From positions 62,001-126,000 of the forward strand of contig JAIXMO010000005.1 of NCBI GenBank assembly GCA_025677825.1: a stretch of DNA of 64,000 nucleotides. The letters are read 5' to 3'. The notes under the pieces are model-generated. The model did not search any database, had not been told where the DNA came from, and was given only the letters and a program-made list of their open reading frames with translations. Origin of the DNA: Helicostylum pulchrum (lineage: Eukaryota; Mucoromycota; Mucoromycetes; Mucorales; Mucoraceae). Numbering within the stretch: position 1 is the stretch's first letter; each line of letters opens with the position of its first letter. Positions 45,480-56,568 of the stretch are shown in pieces. Both the position numbers and the translations under genes were made by a program.

Positions 45480-46981
45480 TTAATGTGCAGCTAGTTCTGG
45501 GTCAGCAATAACGCTTTGATATAAAGTTCCAATGATTCTAAGAGCATGTAATCTCTTGGAGATTTCTTCTTTACTACATTTGTCATCGTTCAAGACCTCG
45601 TCACATACATCACGTAATACGCCTTCAATTTCTAACTTGGAACCTCTCCAAATAGCTTGCAAACCCTATGTTTTTTTTTAAAAAAAAACGTTTTAAGCAT
45701 TCAAGTCTAGCCAACATTTAACTGTTATTTAAACAAACCTTAATTGCTGCAGCCTCTTCTAATCTGGCTTTTTCTTCTTCCGTAATACCGTTTTCCTCTG
45801 CCTTTTGAAGTTCTCCAAATGTAGATTGAAGGTCATATGCTGTACGAAGTGTACCCACAGTTTGACTAAAGATATAACTCTTTTCCTTCATTGAATGAAA
45901 CATACCACCTAATCCAAAAGCGAATTTCTTACTGCTGTATTGGTTGGCCTTCATATTATAAATATATCCAATGGTATGTAATAACTCTACACCATGATTT
46001 TCTAATTTTAAATCCTCAGCTTCCTTTTTCACGGTTTCTATAAATTGTTGTTCGGTATTAGGTGTGTACAAGTTTAGTTTTTCGATTAATTTTTCGCACA
46101 AGATGTCTACTCGTTTGATACGGATCAGGTTTCTAGCTTGTTCGGCTTCGACTTTTTGAACTTCTTTAGCGGCATTTTCTTCTGCTGTTAAGGATTTTGG
46201 GTCACCTTCTTCTTCTTCGGCTGTCTCTAGTGCTTCACGCATATCTTTACCGATAGAAATCTCACCAATAATGTCGACAAATCTGTCACCGCCAAATGAT
46301 TGTTTAAAGAAATCCTCGGGATCAACTTTTATTTTTTATTTTTACATATGTCAATATTACGAATAATTCCCAAAAAAAGTATATAAAAACTTACCAAATC
46401 CTCCATCAGGTCTAACTCCATTTTCTTCACCTACCTCGTTATATCTCTTTCTTAACTTTGGATCAGAAAGTACTTGATAAGCTTCTGAAAGTTTTTTAAA
46501 CTATTTGAAAAAAAAAACAGTTTTAGAGGTTATTTCTTTTTATGCAATTTTATGTGTTTACCTTGTCTTCCGCAGTAGGATCGTTTCTGTTTTTATCAGG
46601 GTGATATTTAATCGCCATTTTACGGTATGCTTTTTTAATGTCGTCTTGGGTTGCGGTATGTGATATACCAAGTAATTCGTAATATTCTGAAGAAACAGGT
46701 TTTTCATCTATATAACCTATTAGAAACGAAATATATCACAGTATGCTGGTTTTTTTTTTACCTGATCCTTTGGTTCTGGTCGTCTTTGGTTTGCTTGGCT
46801 TAGAACGAGCTGTAGGCTCCGTAACTGAATATGTATCTACTTTACAACAAGCCCAGCACTTTACAGATACTTTTTGACCCATTGAATGACCTTCGGGAAA
46901 AAACTCTATTGGTGTTATACATTGCTTACACGATGATTTAATATATGGTTCTGGTTTTCTTGATTCATATACTTGTGTCAT
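45480..46981 (-). CDS. J-protein, CAJ1/DJP1 type, with N-terminal Cys4 motif
   Basis: Class II-like co-chaperone with DNAJ-X domain. Five exons: 46981-46762, 46716-46562, 46500-46395, 46325-45739, 45665-45480 (417 residues). The first 75 residues contain CKQC and CWACC 31 residues apart (a likely zinc ribbon) and a basic Ser/Lys/Thr linker. The J-domain follows: [64 protein letters not shown], with HPD intact. Then come [19 protein letters not shown] (the Caj1 F-x-x-x-FGGx-F-x-x-IGE motif) and the long helical DNAJ-X region ending [20 protein letters not shown]. In yeast Caj1 is membrane-associated and Djp1 aids peroxisomal import; the role here is not determinable. Yeast Caj1 lacks the Cys4 head. 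Confidence 0.93.
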
Positions 46982-47113
46982 TTTTTTTTATATATATTTG
47001 AGAAAGTAAGTAAAAGCAAAAAAAGAAAAAAAAAAAAAAAAGACCCGGGGTTGAAAATTTTTTATCATTATGATTTTTAGTCACAGGATTTGAAAATCTT
47101 TGTGCGTCATTTA

Positions 47114-49043
47114 TTAAAGTAGCATACCGGCAACAGCAGCTGACAACCAAGTACTCAGTGAACCACATATTAAAGCAGAAATGGCTAATTGAGATATATC
47201 GTCTAACCTAGTTGGAGCTAAAGCACCCATGATACCTACTTGCATACCTACACTACCGAAATTTGCAAATCCGCAAAGTGCGTATGTTGAAACCAGTTCA
47301 GATCTCAGCGTTAGTTGTCCTTTGTACTCGTTTGTCAGTTGTTGGAACGCAATGAATTCATTGGACCATATCTTGGTTGCCATCAGTCTACCCACTAACA
47401 ACAAGTCCTTATTATCTGCACCAATTAACCAAGCAATCTATAACATTTTGTTAGGTAAAAAAGAAAAACTATACCAATGCTTGAAAACAAACAAAAAAAC
47501 TTACAGGTACGAAAATATATCCAGTAATTAACTGTAATGTTAACTCATTGATATTGACAAAATTGCCAAGCCAAGTTAAGAATTGATTGGCAGCGTATAA
47601 CATGGCCAAGATAGAAATAATATTGGCTAATATTAAAAGCGAAATCTTGATGCCAATATCTGCTCCCTTTCCTGCAGCTTGAAGTAAATTGGTCGTGGAT
47701 TCGTCTACATGCACTTGAATTCTTTCTTTGGTCTCTGATATCTCGGTCTCTGGGTATCTTAACTTGGATATGGCTACAGAACATGGAATCGACATGATAC
47801 ATGAGGTAAGCAATGCTTGACCTGAAACGCCCATAGCTATATATCCATATAAAACTGAACCCGATATAGTCGCAAATCCAGATGTCATAATTTGATGGAT
47901 TTCTGACTTTGTTAATCGGCGTAGTAATGGTAGGATTAATAAAGGGTTTTCGCAACAACCTAAAAATGGCTTTTTTTTTATAACTTTGTGTTAATGGTAT
48001 TTATAAATTCCACTCTCTCTTTTTTTTTTAAAAACAGTAACTTACTGAAGCAATAGCTACAACGGATTCAGCACCTGATATACCCAATAAGTGTATAAAA
48101 ATCACACTAACTTTACTTAATACCCATTGAATGGTGCCTAAATAATAAAGCATCTGCACGACAGAAGCAAAAAAGATCAAGGCTGGAAAAACGTTTAAAG
48201 CAAATGTACCAGCATTTGCAGCAGTTGTTCCAAACACAAATTCTGAGCCGTAATAAGCATTGTGTAAAAAAGTTTCGACAAATGCTGATATCCATTGAAA
48301 TAAATCGTGTCCAACAGATGTTCTAAATATAAATAGTGCTAATAAGAATTGTAAAAGGATGGCAGTACTAATTGTATTCCATTGTACGTGTTGACGATGC
48401 TATAATACAGATATATTAAAAAACAAGTCTCCTTTTTTTTTTTGGGATAAAGTCACGGTCGTGTAATACTTACGACAGACGTTGCAAAAGTAATTATTAT
48501 AAATGTAAACATTCCAAAAAGCGATACAAGTCGCTTTATACGAGGTGAGTCTTGGCTTTCTGGAAACGAAAAGACGACTGATGCAATAATAAGAGTGACC
48601 AAGATGCCGTAAATGACCGATCGTTTTTTGGGGGTAAGGAATTTTTCTAGTTTGGAAGATACAAAGTTTAATGTGATGACAATAGGGCCTGTAACAAGTG
48701 TAGTTGAAACATGACAAGATATGATGTACAGAGTAATATATAAGTAAATGATACCAAGTACCAATAGTTCTTGACTATAACCTTTCGGAATTTGCAACGC
48801 ATATGATGCGCATAAAAACCCCGTAAGTCCGAGCCATATTAAAAAACTATATTTAAAAATAGTTTAAAAAAAGGATTTTAAGGCCAAAAAAGTAGTAATA
48901 CTGTACTGAATATAAATTCGATAACGATTATAAAAGGTTCTTGGTTTGTGAACTGTTGCACCTTCTTCGTTGCTATGAGATTCTGTGCTACCAACGGAAC
49001 CTTCCTTTTGGTTAATTGTAATTGTTATGGAATCCTGTTCCAT
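47114..49043 (-). CDS. Concentrative nucleoside transporter (CNT/SLC28 family)
   Basis: Cation-coupled importer of nucleosides. Five exons: 49043-48907, 48846-48474, 48399-48046, 47969-47505, 47437-47114 (550 residues; fungal CNTs about 600). Many membrane segments; landmarks are HRQHVQWNTISTAILLQFLL, GAESVVAIASPFLG, and SNEFIAFQQLTNEY with the conserved NEF. The last landmark is LCGFANFGSVGMQVG, whose Asn and Ser bind ribose in the bacterial CNT structure. The acceptor before PFLG was placed at 47970; the next AG shifts the frame. The nucleobase motif, normally GQ(T/G)E(A/N)P, reads GCCENP here. The N-terminus is hydrophilic (TITINQKEGSVGSTESHSNE). Last of three tandem minus-strand genes. 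Confidence 0.92.
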
Positions 49044-49677
49044 TTATAGTGAGAAAAAAAAAAAGATTTGAAAAAAGAGAAAGAAGTTCAGACAGATAGA
49101 AAATAAGGCAGATGTTTTTTATATGCGCATTAAGTACACGTTACTATTTAACATGCATTCCCTTATTTTCCTTAAAGTGCGATAACTATATAATATTTTA
49201 TTTTACTTTACGCCTGTTTTTTTTAAAAAAAAGTTCAAAACCATGACGCGCTTTTCTCACTTCAAGGATCATAAATCCAACGCTTAAAAAATACGTTCCT
49301 TTGAAATTTTGAGTAATTTAAAGAAAATTACTTAAGCGATCGACATATCTGTTTATTTGTGTTACTTTGTGTTTCGTATACCTTACAGAAGAAGGGGGAT
49401 CTGCCAAATGTTTCTCTTGAACGCTTCCTCGTTTGTGTTTATCCAAGTCTCACGGCGATTGAAACCCTCTGTCCGGATAAGATGTACTTTTGTACATTGA
49501 TGGCTGGTGTGGTTGCTACTCTTTCTATTTATTCAAGATGCGCGTTAATTGAAATCCTAATGTATACAAAGTCGGTCAACTACTCCATCATTTTTAAATA
49601 ACCTGGCTGTATCCTAGCGATAACTAAGTTTATATAATAATATAATGTGCTGCTACCATATTATCTCGATACAATAG

Positions 49678-49835
49678 CGGCTCTATTTAGCGGTGACCTG
49701 GTTTAAGGGCATGATCGATTTAAGGGCGGATTTTTCCAGAACATCTTCGGTCCCCCCCCCCTTTTTTTTAACACCTCTATCACCACTATTCGATTTAAGG
49801 GTGGTGTCCAGTTTTTCAAAACTATCAAATATATA
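49678..49835. repeat. Dispersed TIR (MITE-like) element, copy A
   Basis: Begins with CGGCTCTATTTAG at 49678-49690, a perfect inverse of the 3' end of copy B. Inside, in the same order as copy B, are GATCGATTTAAGGG, a CCAGAA..CTTC..GTCCC block, CACCACTATTCGATTTAAGGG (split) and GGTGGTGTCCA. The 3' end is degraded to ACTATCAAATATATA. About 155 bp. Confidence 0.7.
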
Positions 49836-50099
49836 AAATAAATTTAAAAGTAAATGGTTAAAAAAAAGAGGTATTACTTTTCGCTTCGCACTTTGACGGT
49901 TCACAAGCAAAAATTCGATTAGTTTGTGAAACACAACTCGTTTTATCTGATGTCCAGAGAAAAATAATGTCAATACGCCCCTTCTTTTTTTAACACAAAG
50001 CACTTATAATGTCTGATTTTAACAACAAAATTAAACTTGTTCGCCAGTACAATATCTTGAAGAGACAGATAGAGTTAGCAGTTCCAATTCAATGATATG

Positions 50100-50119
50100 T
50101 TCAACGATCGATCGTTGAA
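50100..50119. repeat. 20-bp perfect palindrome with flanking direct repeats
   Basis: TTCAACGATCGATCGTTGAA is its own reverse complement. CAATTCAATGATATG just before it and CAATTCAACGATATG at about 50166-50180 are near-identical direct repeats that share the TTCAACGAT half. Confidence 0.85.
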
Positions 50120-51234
50120 TTGAAAAATCGATAGATATTCTTACCGTCGATTTGACATCTTGTCGCAATTCAACGATATGTAAAAAAAAAAAAAGACTGT
50201 CTCATCGACGATTTTTTCCTTTACTAACGTATAAATACGAGTGTGTGAGAAAAATAGAAGTAGTTTAATTATGATAAAATATGTACCTATTTTATCTTAA
50301 CTTGTTAATTATTCCACCTTTTTTTTATCAACTTTTTCTTTCTTTCTTTCTGTAATGAATTCACATACAAAAATAGTATATTTTATAGTATGTGTGCATC
50401 TATTCAAACGGAGCTTTTTCTTACGGTATGGTGCACTTTTTCAATCGACTGTATAATTTGACCGTGTATCAAGAATTCCCCAAAAATTGCTGCATCTTTA
50501 AAAGGATGACTCGTTGAATAGCTCGGCATTGTCAATCGTAGAAACTGATAACTCTAGAGACATAGGAATTATTTAACCCTGTAGGTGCTTATAGCGCTCT
50601 TGTTATCATATGAAAACTAACGTTTTATTAGGCTGTATCTTTTAGAAATCAAAGAAGAAATGCCATCCGAAGCAACTTACAAAAAACTAAAAGATACAAG
50701 AAAATATAGACAGACGAAAATTACAAGGAAACCAAAATTGCTGCTTGCAAAGAAAAGATCTTATATTTTAAAAGTAAAATTGTTCATTCTGCTCTGGTAT
50801 GTAAGATTTATTACTATTACAAGATTTTGTGCTAACGTTAGACTTCCGAAAGCTTCTGCTTAGAATTGACCACATCTAGCAGTTCAGTAAATGAAATAGA
50901 TACTATTGATACAGATATTTATAAAAATGCGCCAACCACTACTGATTCTTCTTCTGATGATGATATGGATAATAGTTTGCGAGCCGGACTGCAGCAAGAA
51001 TGTAAGGGTAATTGTCATCACCTTTCCTCCCAATTTGCTAACTCTTTGTGAAGTTCTTAAAGCAAATAATGTAACATTAAAGCTGTAAGTTTTTAAATAT
51101 TGCTAGCTATACAGATAATTATCAACTAATTAATCTAGAATAGTGATGAAAGTTGTCTCCAATATGCCAGGAAGCGCAAGAATGATGTCAATATTTGGGC
51201 TTACACCTAGTCTGGGCTCATGCAGTGGCAATCA

Positions 51235-51330
51235 TGCTTTTTTAAACGTCGATTTAAGGGAACACTCGATTTAAGGGAGAACTTTTTTTTTCTGTCACCA
51301 CTATTCGATTTTAAGGGCTCTTGGAATAGT
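51235..51330. repeat. Dispersed TIR (MITE-like) element, copy C (truncated)
   Basis: Contains two CGATTTAAGGG units and TCACCACTATTCGATTTTAAGGG in the same order as copies A and B, but lacks recognisable terminal repeats. Confidence 0.6.
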
Positions 51331-51349
51331 CTTTGAAAAAGGTTTGTCG

Positions 51350-51720
51350 ACTTATGATGTATGCATTTTAGTACTCTCGATAATAGAAGTTCGTTGTCCA
51401 TACAAAAAAGGGACTCTCTGATAATTAGCAATTTGGTAATAGCCATCCAGATATCTCTCTATAAAGGCACGTCTTTCTCTGGCATCATCAGAGGGAAGCC
51501 ATACTCTAGCAAAGAAAAGCTCTTCTTGTCAATCTAAAAAGTCTTATATATTTCGGTATAAGCATGAATAAACATGTACTTGGCGGATGAATACATATGT
51601 CTCGTTATTTTGTTTACTGTATCCACCACATTTTACTCTTTGGAACTCAACCCAATTCCTTAAATAATCGAAGACGCCAACAACCAAGCTTCCCCGAAGA
51701 TCAACACGCTATGACATTAT
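51350..51720 (-). pseudogene. Coding relic of unknown gene
   Basis: Reading the minus strand gives a complex, non-repetitive peptide in two frames. One piece begins VDLRGSLVVGVFDYLRNWV and runs to a stop near 51556; a second (LFFARVWLPSDDARERRAFI..YLDGYYQIANYQ) follows after a frameshift and ends at 51353. There is no start codon. Amino-acid composition looks like real protein rather than AT-rich noise, so I take it as a decayed gene, perhaps transposon-derived. Family not recognised. Confidence 0.4.
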
Positions 51721-52281
51721 ACATTTTGATACTGACCTGTGTAGGATCTCCTATTTAAGGTGCTCTTCAGCAATAAATTCCTATTATCTCAGCAATCAGT
51801 AGCCTAAAGGCTCTACAGGTAAGCTTTCTCTTAATTCGGTTGTCACTCAAGAACCCCCCCCCCTTTTTTTTTACCAAAGTATGTCAATAAACGATATTTT
51901 GATTGTTCCATCTTCTTCTTGAATTGCACGACACTGTTTGCTTTTTATTTTTAAAAAAAGCGACATCATCTGAGAGTTCCTTGTTGTAAGGTAGAACAAG
52001 CATTGTCGTTTTTTTCTTGTTTTGAGACACGGGTGTTCCATTCAAGTCTAGAATCAATAATTAAACTTTTTAGTGTTTGTTTTAAACTTTTCTTGTTTCC
52101 TTTCGAACAAGCTTTTGTTGAAGTATTTTTCAGTCATTTTCGTAATAGAGAAAAAAAAAAAGTTTTTTTCTTATCCGCTTTTTCTTAACCCTTTTTCCCT
52201 TCTGTAAGTGGGTGCGTCATTATCAACTGTAGTGCAAAAAGAATATAAATATCTAGATCCCTTTCCTTTCCCCCTCTTTTT

Positions 52282-52313
<32 letters not shown>

Positions 52314-52346
52314 TCCCTTTTCTCTTTTTTTTTTTATATAAAAAAA

Positions 52347-53967
52347 ATGTCGACAACGATTCAATATAGCTTTAACTTGGATACGAAACAAGAAATGCCA
52401 AATGTTGTCATACTAGATAAAACTTATGATATGAATAGTACAAGTACTACAACTACTAATAGTCCAGTAATCTCTTCCCATCACTTGCAATTAAGCAGTT
52501 GTGGTTGCAATGAACTTATTACTTCTAATTACAGTTGCAGTGATTGCCAAGACCCGTTTATCGCTATCGAACAGTTACACCAAGAAACTGACACTAAAAA
52601 GCAATTGCTTAGTCAGTTACAAAAGCAACAAAATCAAATTGATCATCAACACATGAAGCAACAAGATGAAATATGCACTTTAAAAGACAGTTTAATTCAA
52701 AAGCAAGAGACGATTGAGACTATGAAATTAGGTATCGAATCATTACACCATGACTTGAAGATATTAAAGATAAAATGTAAAGAGGAAACAGGACAAGTGT
52801 ACAAGATTCAAGAATCCAAAGAAAATATTGAAAAGGAATTATTGGAGTTAACAATAAAATTATCAGAGGAAGCAGATATAATGATTCAAATTGAAAAAAA
52901 GGAACAAGTGGTGTTATCGAATAAGAATCAATTGTTTGAAAAGGATATACAAGGTGCAGAAATTAAATTAAAAGAAGCATCAAGTCAATTGAAATTAATT
53001 CGTAACAAGATTGAAGACAACAATACAAGTTATTCAACTCTAGATGAACAACCACAACAAAAATCTGTTTCCAACTTGATTGATACTTATACTCGTGCAC
53101 AAGTAGAAACTATCTTAATGCACGGTTTAGATTTAGGTATCTTTATGGATACATTAGAAGATGATGCTGCTTTAATGGACTTTAATGATTTTATTCAAAC
53201 TCTTTACAAGACTCCTCTAAGAAAACTAAATTCTTTAAAATACATGCGTTATTGTATTCGTGATGATATCGATCCATGTTTAAGATTTGGTCCTAACCCA
53301 AGAATAACATCTAAAAAAATAATTGATGCCATTATGGTTAAAAGTTGTTTCATAGAAGAATGTCCTATTGGTTTTGTTCACGATCAAGCTGCCCGTCAAT
53401 TAAAAGAAGAAGCCTCTGCTAGTCTTTGGGAAAGATTTACTACTTCGACCGTTTTCTTGGGTTGTCAAGCCTGCGGTAGAAATATGGATAAAGATTCAAG
53501 AAACAATTTATTAAAATATAGATTTAGAATATCTTATTTTGATGAATGGGCCTGTATTGATCGTTACTGTCGTGATAGATTACTCGCCGTTATCGAGTTC
53601 TATCTCTTTATTCGTCATCTTCGTGCTGGTGCATATAAACATCGTTCACTTCATGAATTATATCAACAATTTATTCGACTCAAGTTACAAATGTTTTTAA
53701 CAAGGTATACAATATCTACATGTACATACATTACCTTTATTTATATTAATTCTTTAATCTTAAATTAGAATGGGTGCTTTACCAAACATGTTACAGACAT
53801 GTGGTATCAACATGGAAAAAATTGCTACGGCCTTTCACGGCGAAGATGTTAACAATAGTGTTATCTTGCTCTCTGATTCAACTTTTGAAAGGTTATCTAG
53901 TTCGACTGAATCTACCATCACTATTTCAACCGTTGAGTCCTCAAGGACATCTGCATCATCTTCCTAA
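52347..53967 (+). CDS. SEC2: Rab guanine-nucleotide exchange factor, SEC2/Rabin8-like
   Basis: Activator of a Sec4/Rab8-type GTPase on secretory vesicles. Two exons, 52347-53704 and 53769-53967, give 518 residues. The N-terminal ~75 residues have Cys pairs (CGCNELITSNYSCSDC). Residues about 75-230 form a long coiled coil (TKKQLLSQLQKQQNQIDHQ through LKEASSQLKLIRNKIED), the place of the Sec2 GEF domain. The C-terminal domain is the Rabin-type conserved region: FIQTLYKTPLRKLNSLKYM, FLGCQACGRNMDK, and CRDRLLAVIEFYLFIRHLRAG..HELYQQFIRLKLQMFLTRMG, comparable with the animal CRARITxVCNFFTYIRYIQQG block. A Ser/Thr tail closes the protein. It fits functionally with the syntaxin at 19 kb. ATG 52347 follows a long pyrimidine tract. 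Confidence 0.82.
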
Positions 53968-55062
53968 CTGAAACTCCTATTAATATTAATTACACATGTA
54001 TAACAAAACAAAAACCCTAACGCATAAAAAAAAATCCCTTGTTCATGCCCTTAATTTACTACTACAATACTACTACTACTACTACTAAACTACAATACAC
54101 TACACTACTACACTACTACTACTACTTTTTTTTTTAAAAAAAATACCAATTACTTCTTAATAAATTCAATTTCCTCAGCCTAAAAATGTTGCTACTATTT
54201 ATTTACAAAAAGATACAAAAGTCCCTGCATTTTATTTATTTTTGTTTTTCAAGGTCTCATCTGTCGGCGCATCTTTCCCTAATATGTTAATTTACCATTG
54301 ATACGTCACAGAAAAAAAAAAGAAACAAAAAATGATACCTCAACAATCTTGCTTCCTTTTACCTTATTATTCAAATACTCACCAAATATCCAAACTGGAC
54401 CAAAAAAAAACAAGGTAAATAATATTGGAATAGTAGTACAGAGTTGAAGTGGAAATAACCTGCAACAATGCTGATAAAATATCACATTGTTGGACCACTA
54501 AGCATAAAGTGCATGATGGGGGCACCGGTACTAATCGCTACGTGCAACGAGTCAGTACAAACAGTGCAAGTGACATGTCCTACTATACAACGACATCATG
54601 TAATCTCGGGAGGGAGTACTACACGTTATACGGCCTTAATCATAGAGTAAAAGTAAGTTTTTAACAAAAATCTTAAAAGATATCCTTTTTTCCAGGTGAT
54701 TTTAAGTAGTTTTTTTTTTAGTCATTTAAAAACACTTCAAATTACCTATTTCTTTTCGTGGTGTTACTTACCTTTTATATTGTAGCTATTGATAGAGCTT
54801 CGAAGCTAATCAATTATTTCAATAGTAATTAATAAGTGTAAAGAAAAATACGACTACTACCATGTATGCTTATTTATAGACATTTTATTATACTTGTGTG
54901 CATTTATTATTATTTTAAAGGAATATTGACAGATTTTATCCTTAATGCTTAATTCTTACAACCTAAAAAGAGAAATAACAATAGTTTGCATTTTTTTTTT
55001 TTTTTTTTTTTTTACCCCAATTATACCCTCGGAAGATGCATTAAATAAATAACAATTTTCTG
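53968..55062. other. Intergenic region
   Basis: About 1.1 kb. It has an (ACT)n-rich stretch near 54058-54125 and a T24 run near 54991. A 60-codon plus-strand ORF at 54468-54650, without known motifs, is of balanced composition but has no supporting signals. Confidence 0.4.
54058..54125. repeat. Imperfect (ACT)n microsatellite
   Basis: Runs of ACT/TAC triplets broken by ACA and AAT, seen directly downstream of the SEC2-like gene. Confidence 0.85.
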
Positions 55063-56206
55063 TTAATTACGTTGTAGACCATACGACATAGTGCTTATAT
55101 CATAAGCATTAGAGACAGTAGGCTTATCTAACCATTGAACAAGGTATTGCGTTTTTAAGACATCACCGTTACAGGTAGAATCATCTACCTTCAATAATTC
55201 ATAATGTCCGATGTCACTGACTCGAATAGAAGCATTATGATCAATAAAACGTTCTGTCCTCTTACTATTGTCTCCCAACTCGACATTACGATAAGTAACA
55301 AACCAAGACCTTTCACCAGTAAGACGAATAGATAAACTAGTAGTCGTATCTTTAGTAATTTCAACCTTGCGAACATTTTCACCATTGGTATCGAAGGAAA
55401 CAGTAGGACGGTCACTACGCACATAAATAGTGAAATCGGGAGAGTCTAAATCCTTGACGCAGTCATTAGCATCTTCAATCTTTACAAGAGAAACAACATG
55501 ATGACCAGCACGACTAAAGGGAACTAACATGATTTTATACCTACTTCCCTCCACCTTATCCGAATAGATCTGACCCGCATGGGTCCAAGATAATTCAAAG
55601 GGACCAGTACCACATAAATCAACATCCACTGAAATATCTTCACCAGGACAAGTACGAAGAACACGACGAAGACTAAAATCAAACTTGGCATCAGGTGGAG
55701 GATGGACACTTTGTTTAATAGGTGCAGTTTGAGTAGTCTGGTATTTATGATGTAAATCACCGAAAGAATGGAAATCGTAAGAATATTCACCGCTGGAACT
55801 AGGCAAGTAATAAAATATATAACGAGAACGATCAACGTATTCTCTTTTTATTTCAACCACAGTCGTGGAGCTGTTATTTTGCTTTGTAATAATGTAATCG
55901 AGGACATAAGGTGGTGCACCTTCAAATATAGCTATAAACTTTGTACCGATTTCACTATAGCCAGCACATTTAGAGGCAATAGGCATAGCGCTTAATTTAA
56001 AAATAGGTAATTCAGGCTGACAACTAGAAGAGGACATGTCATAACCAACACAATATAACAAGCGTCAATCAAACACCATTTGGGTATAATTCCATTGTAC
56101 TGTTCCGGATTAGTAGCATAGTATACAGCTAAAATATCCTCCACTTCCAAGACTGTAAAACAACAAGGATGCCAATAGCCAAGTGGAATTGACGGTTAAA
56201 TCCCAT
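55063..56206 (-). pseudogene. POM152: Truncated POM152 nucleoporin fragment
   Basis: An intronless 332-codon frame (56061-55063) encodes Ig-like luminal repeats of the pore-membrane nucleoporin Pom152. Examples are RVLRTCPGEDISVDVDLCGT, GPFELSWTHAGQ, HHVVSLVKIEDANDCVKDL, LRLTGERSWFVTYRNVELG, GHYELLKVDDSTCNGDVL, and YLVQWLDKPTV. It stops after GLQRN, where full-length family members continue with further repeats. Upstream, 56206-56062 encodes a broken N-terminal membrane part (FNRQFHLAIGILVVLQSWK, then in another frame VEDILAVYYATNPEQYNG). The middle membrane segments and first repeats (several hundred residues) are missing. Full Pom152 is about 1,200-1,300 residues, so this is a deleted and truncated copy. 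A functional locus is presumably elsewhere. Confidence 0.75.
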
Positions 56207-56415
56207 AACTGAATAAGGTATGAGTGGTATCATGTCAATTTGTCGGGCGGAATATTCATATGAAGTAATTGTGATAAAAAAAAAAAAAAAGCGTGCTCGT
56301 TAAAAAAAATATGTGATATAGACCTTTTTTTTAAAAAAAATACGTGATGTAGACCTGTTTTTTTATTTACGTGTGGTCTTAATAAGTCGTTGTTGAACTG
56401 GATGAAACTACAGTT

Positions 56416-56568
56416 GCGGTTATATTTAGGGGTGAGTTGATTTAAGGGTAGGATCGATTTAAGGACGTATTTCTCCAGAATTTCTTCCGTCCCTCGCTTT
56501 AACACCACTATTACCACTATTCTGTTTAAGGGTGGTATCCAATTCCACAAAACTACTAAATAGAGCCG
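56416..56568. repeat. Dispersed TIR (MITE-like) element, copy B (fullest)
   Basis: About 153 bp bounded by GCGGTTATATTTAG and CTAAATAGAGCCG, imperfect inverted repeats of each other. The inside shares the order GGATCGATTTAAGG, CCAGAATTTCTTCCGTCCC, ACCACTATTCTGTTTAAGGG and GGTGGTATCCA with copy A. No coding capacity. Confidence 0.7.

Larger units (their letters stand above)
49044..52346. other. Repeat- and relic-rich intergenic region
   Basis: 3.3 kb holding two TIR-element copies, a 20-bp palindrome with flanking direct repeats, and coding-like relics (minus strand 51350-51720; plus strand about 50660-51090, with a Ser/Asp-rich piece TTDSSSDDDMDNS). No intact gene was recognised. Confidence 0.5.

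Noticed and set aside
54449..54664. 60-71 codon overlapping ORFs
   Set aside because: Two frames are open over the same span with no motif; neither can be preferred.
55063..56061. Calling the POM152 frame a complete functional gene
   Set aside because: It lacks the membrane anchor and most luminal repeats, and the N-terminal remnant is frame-broken.
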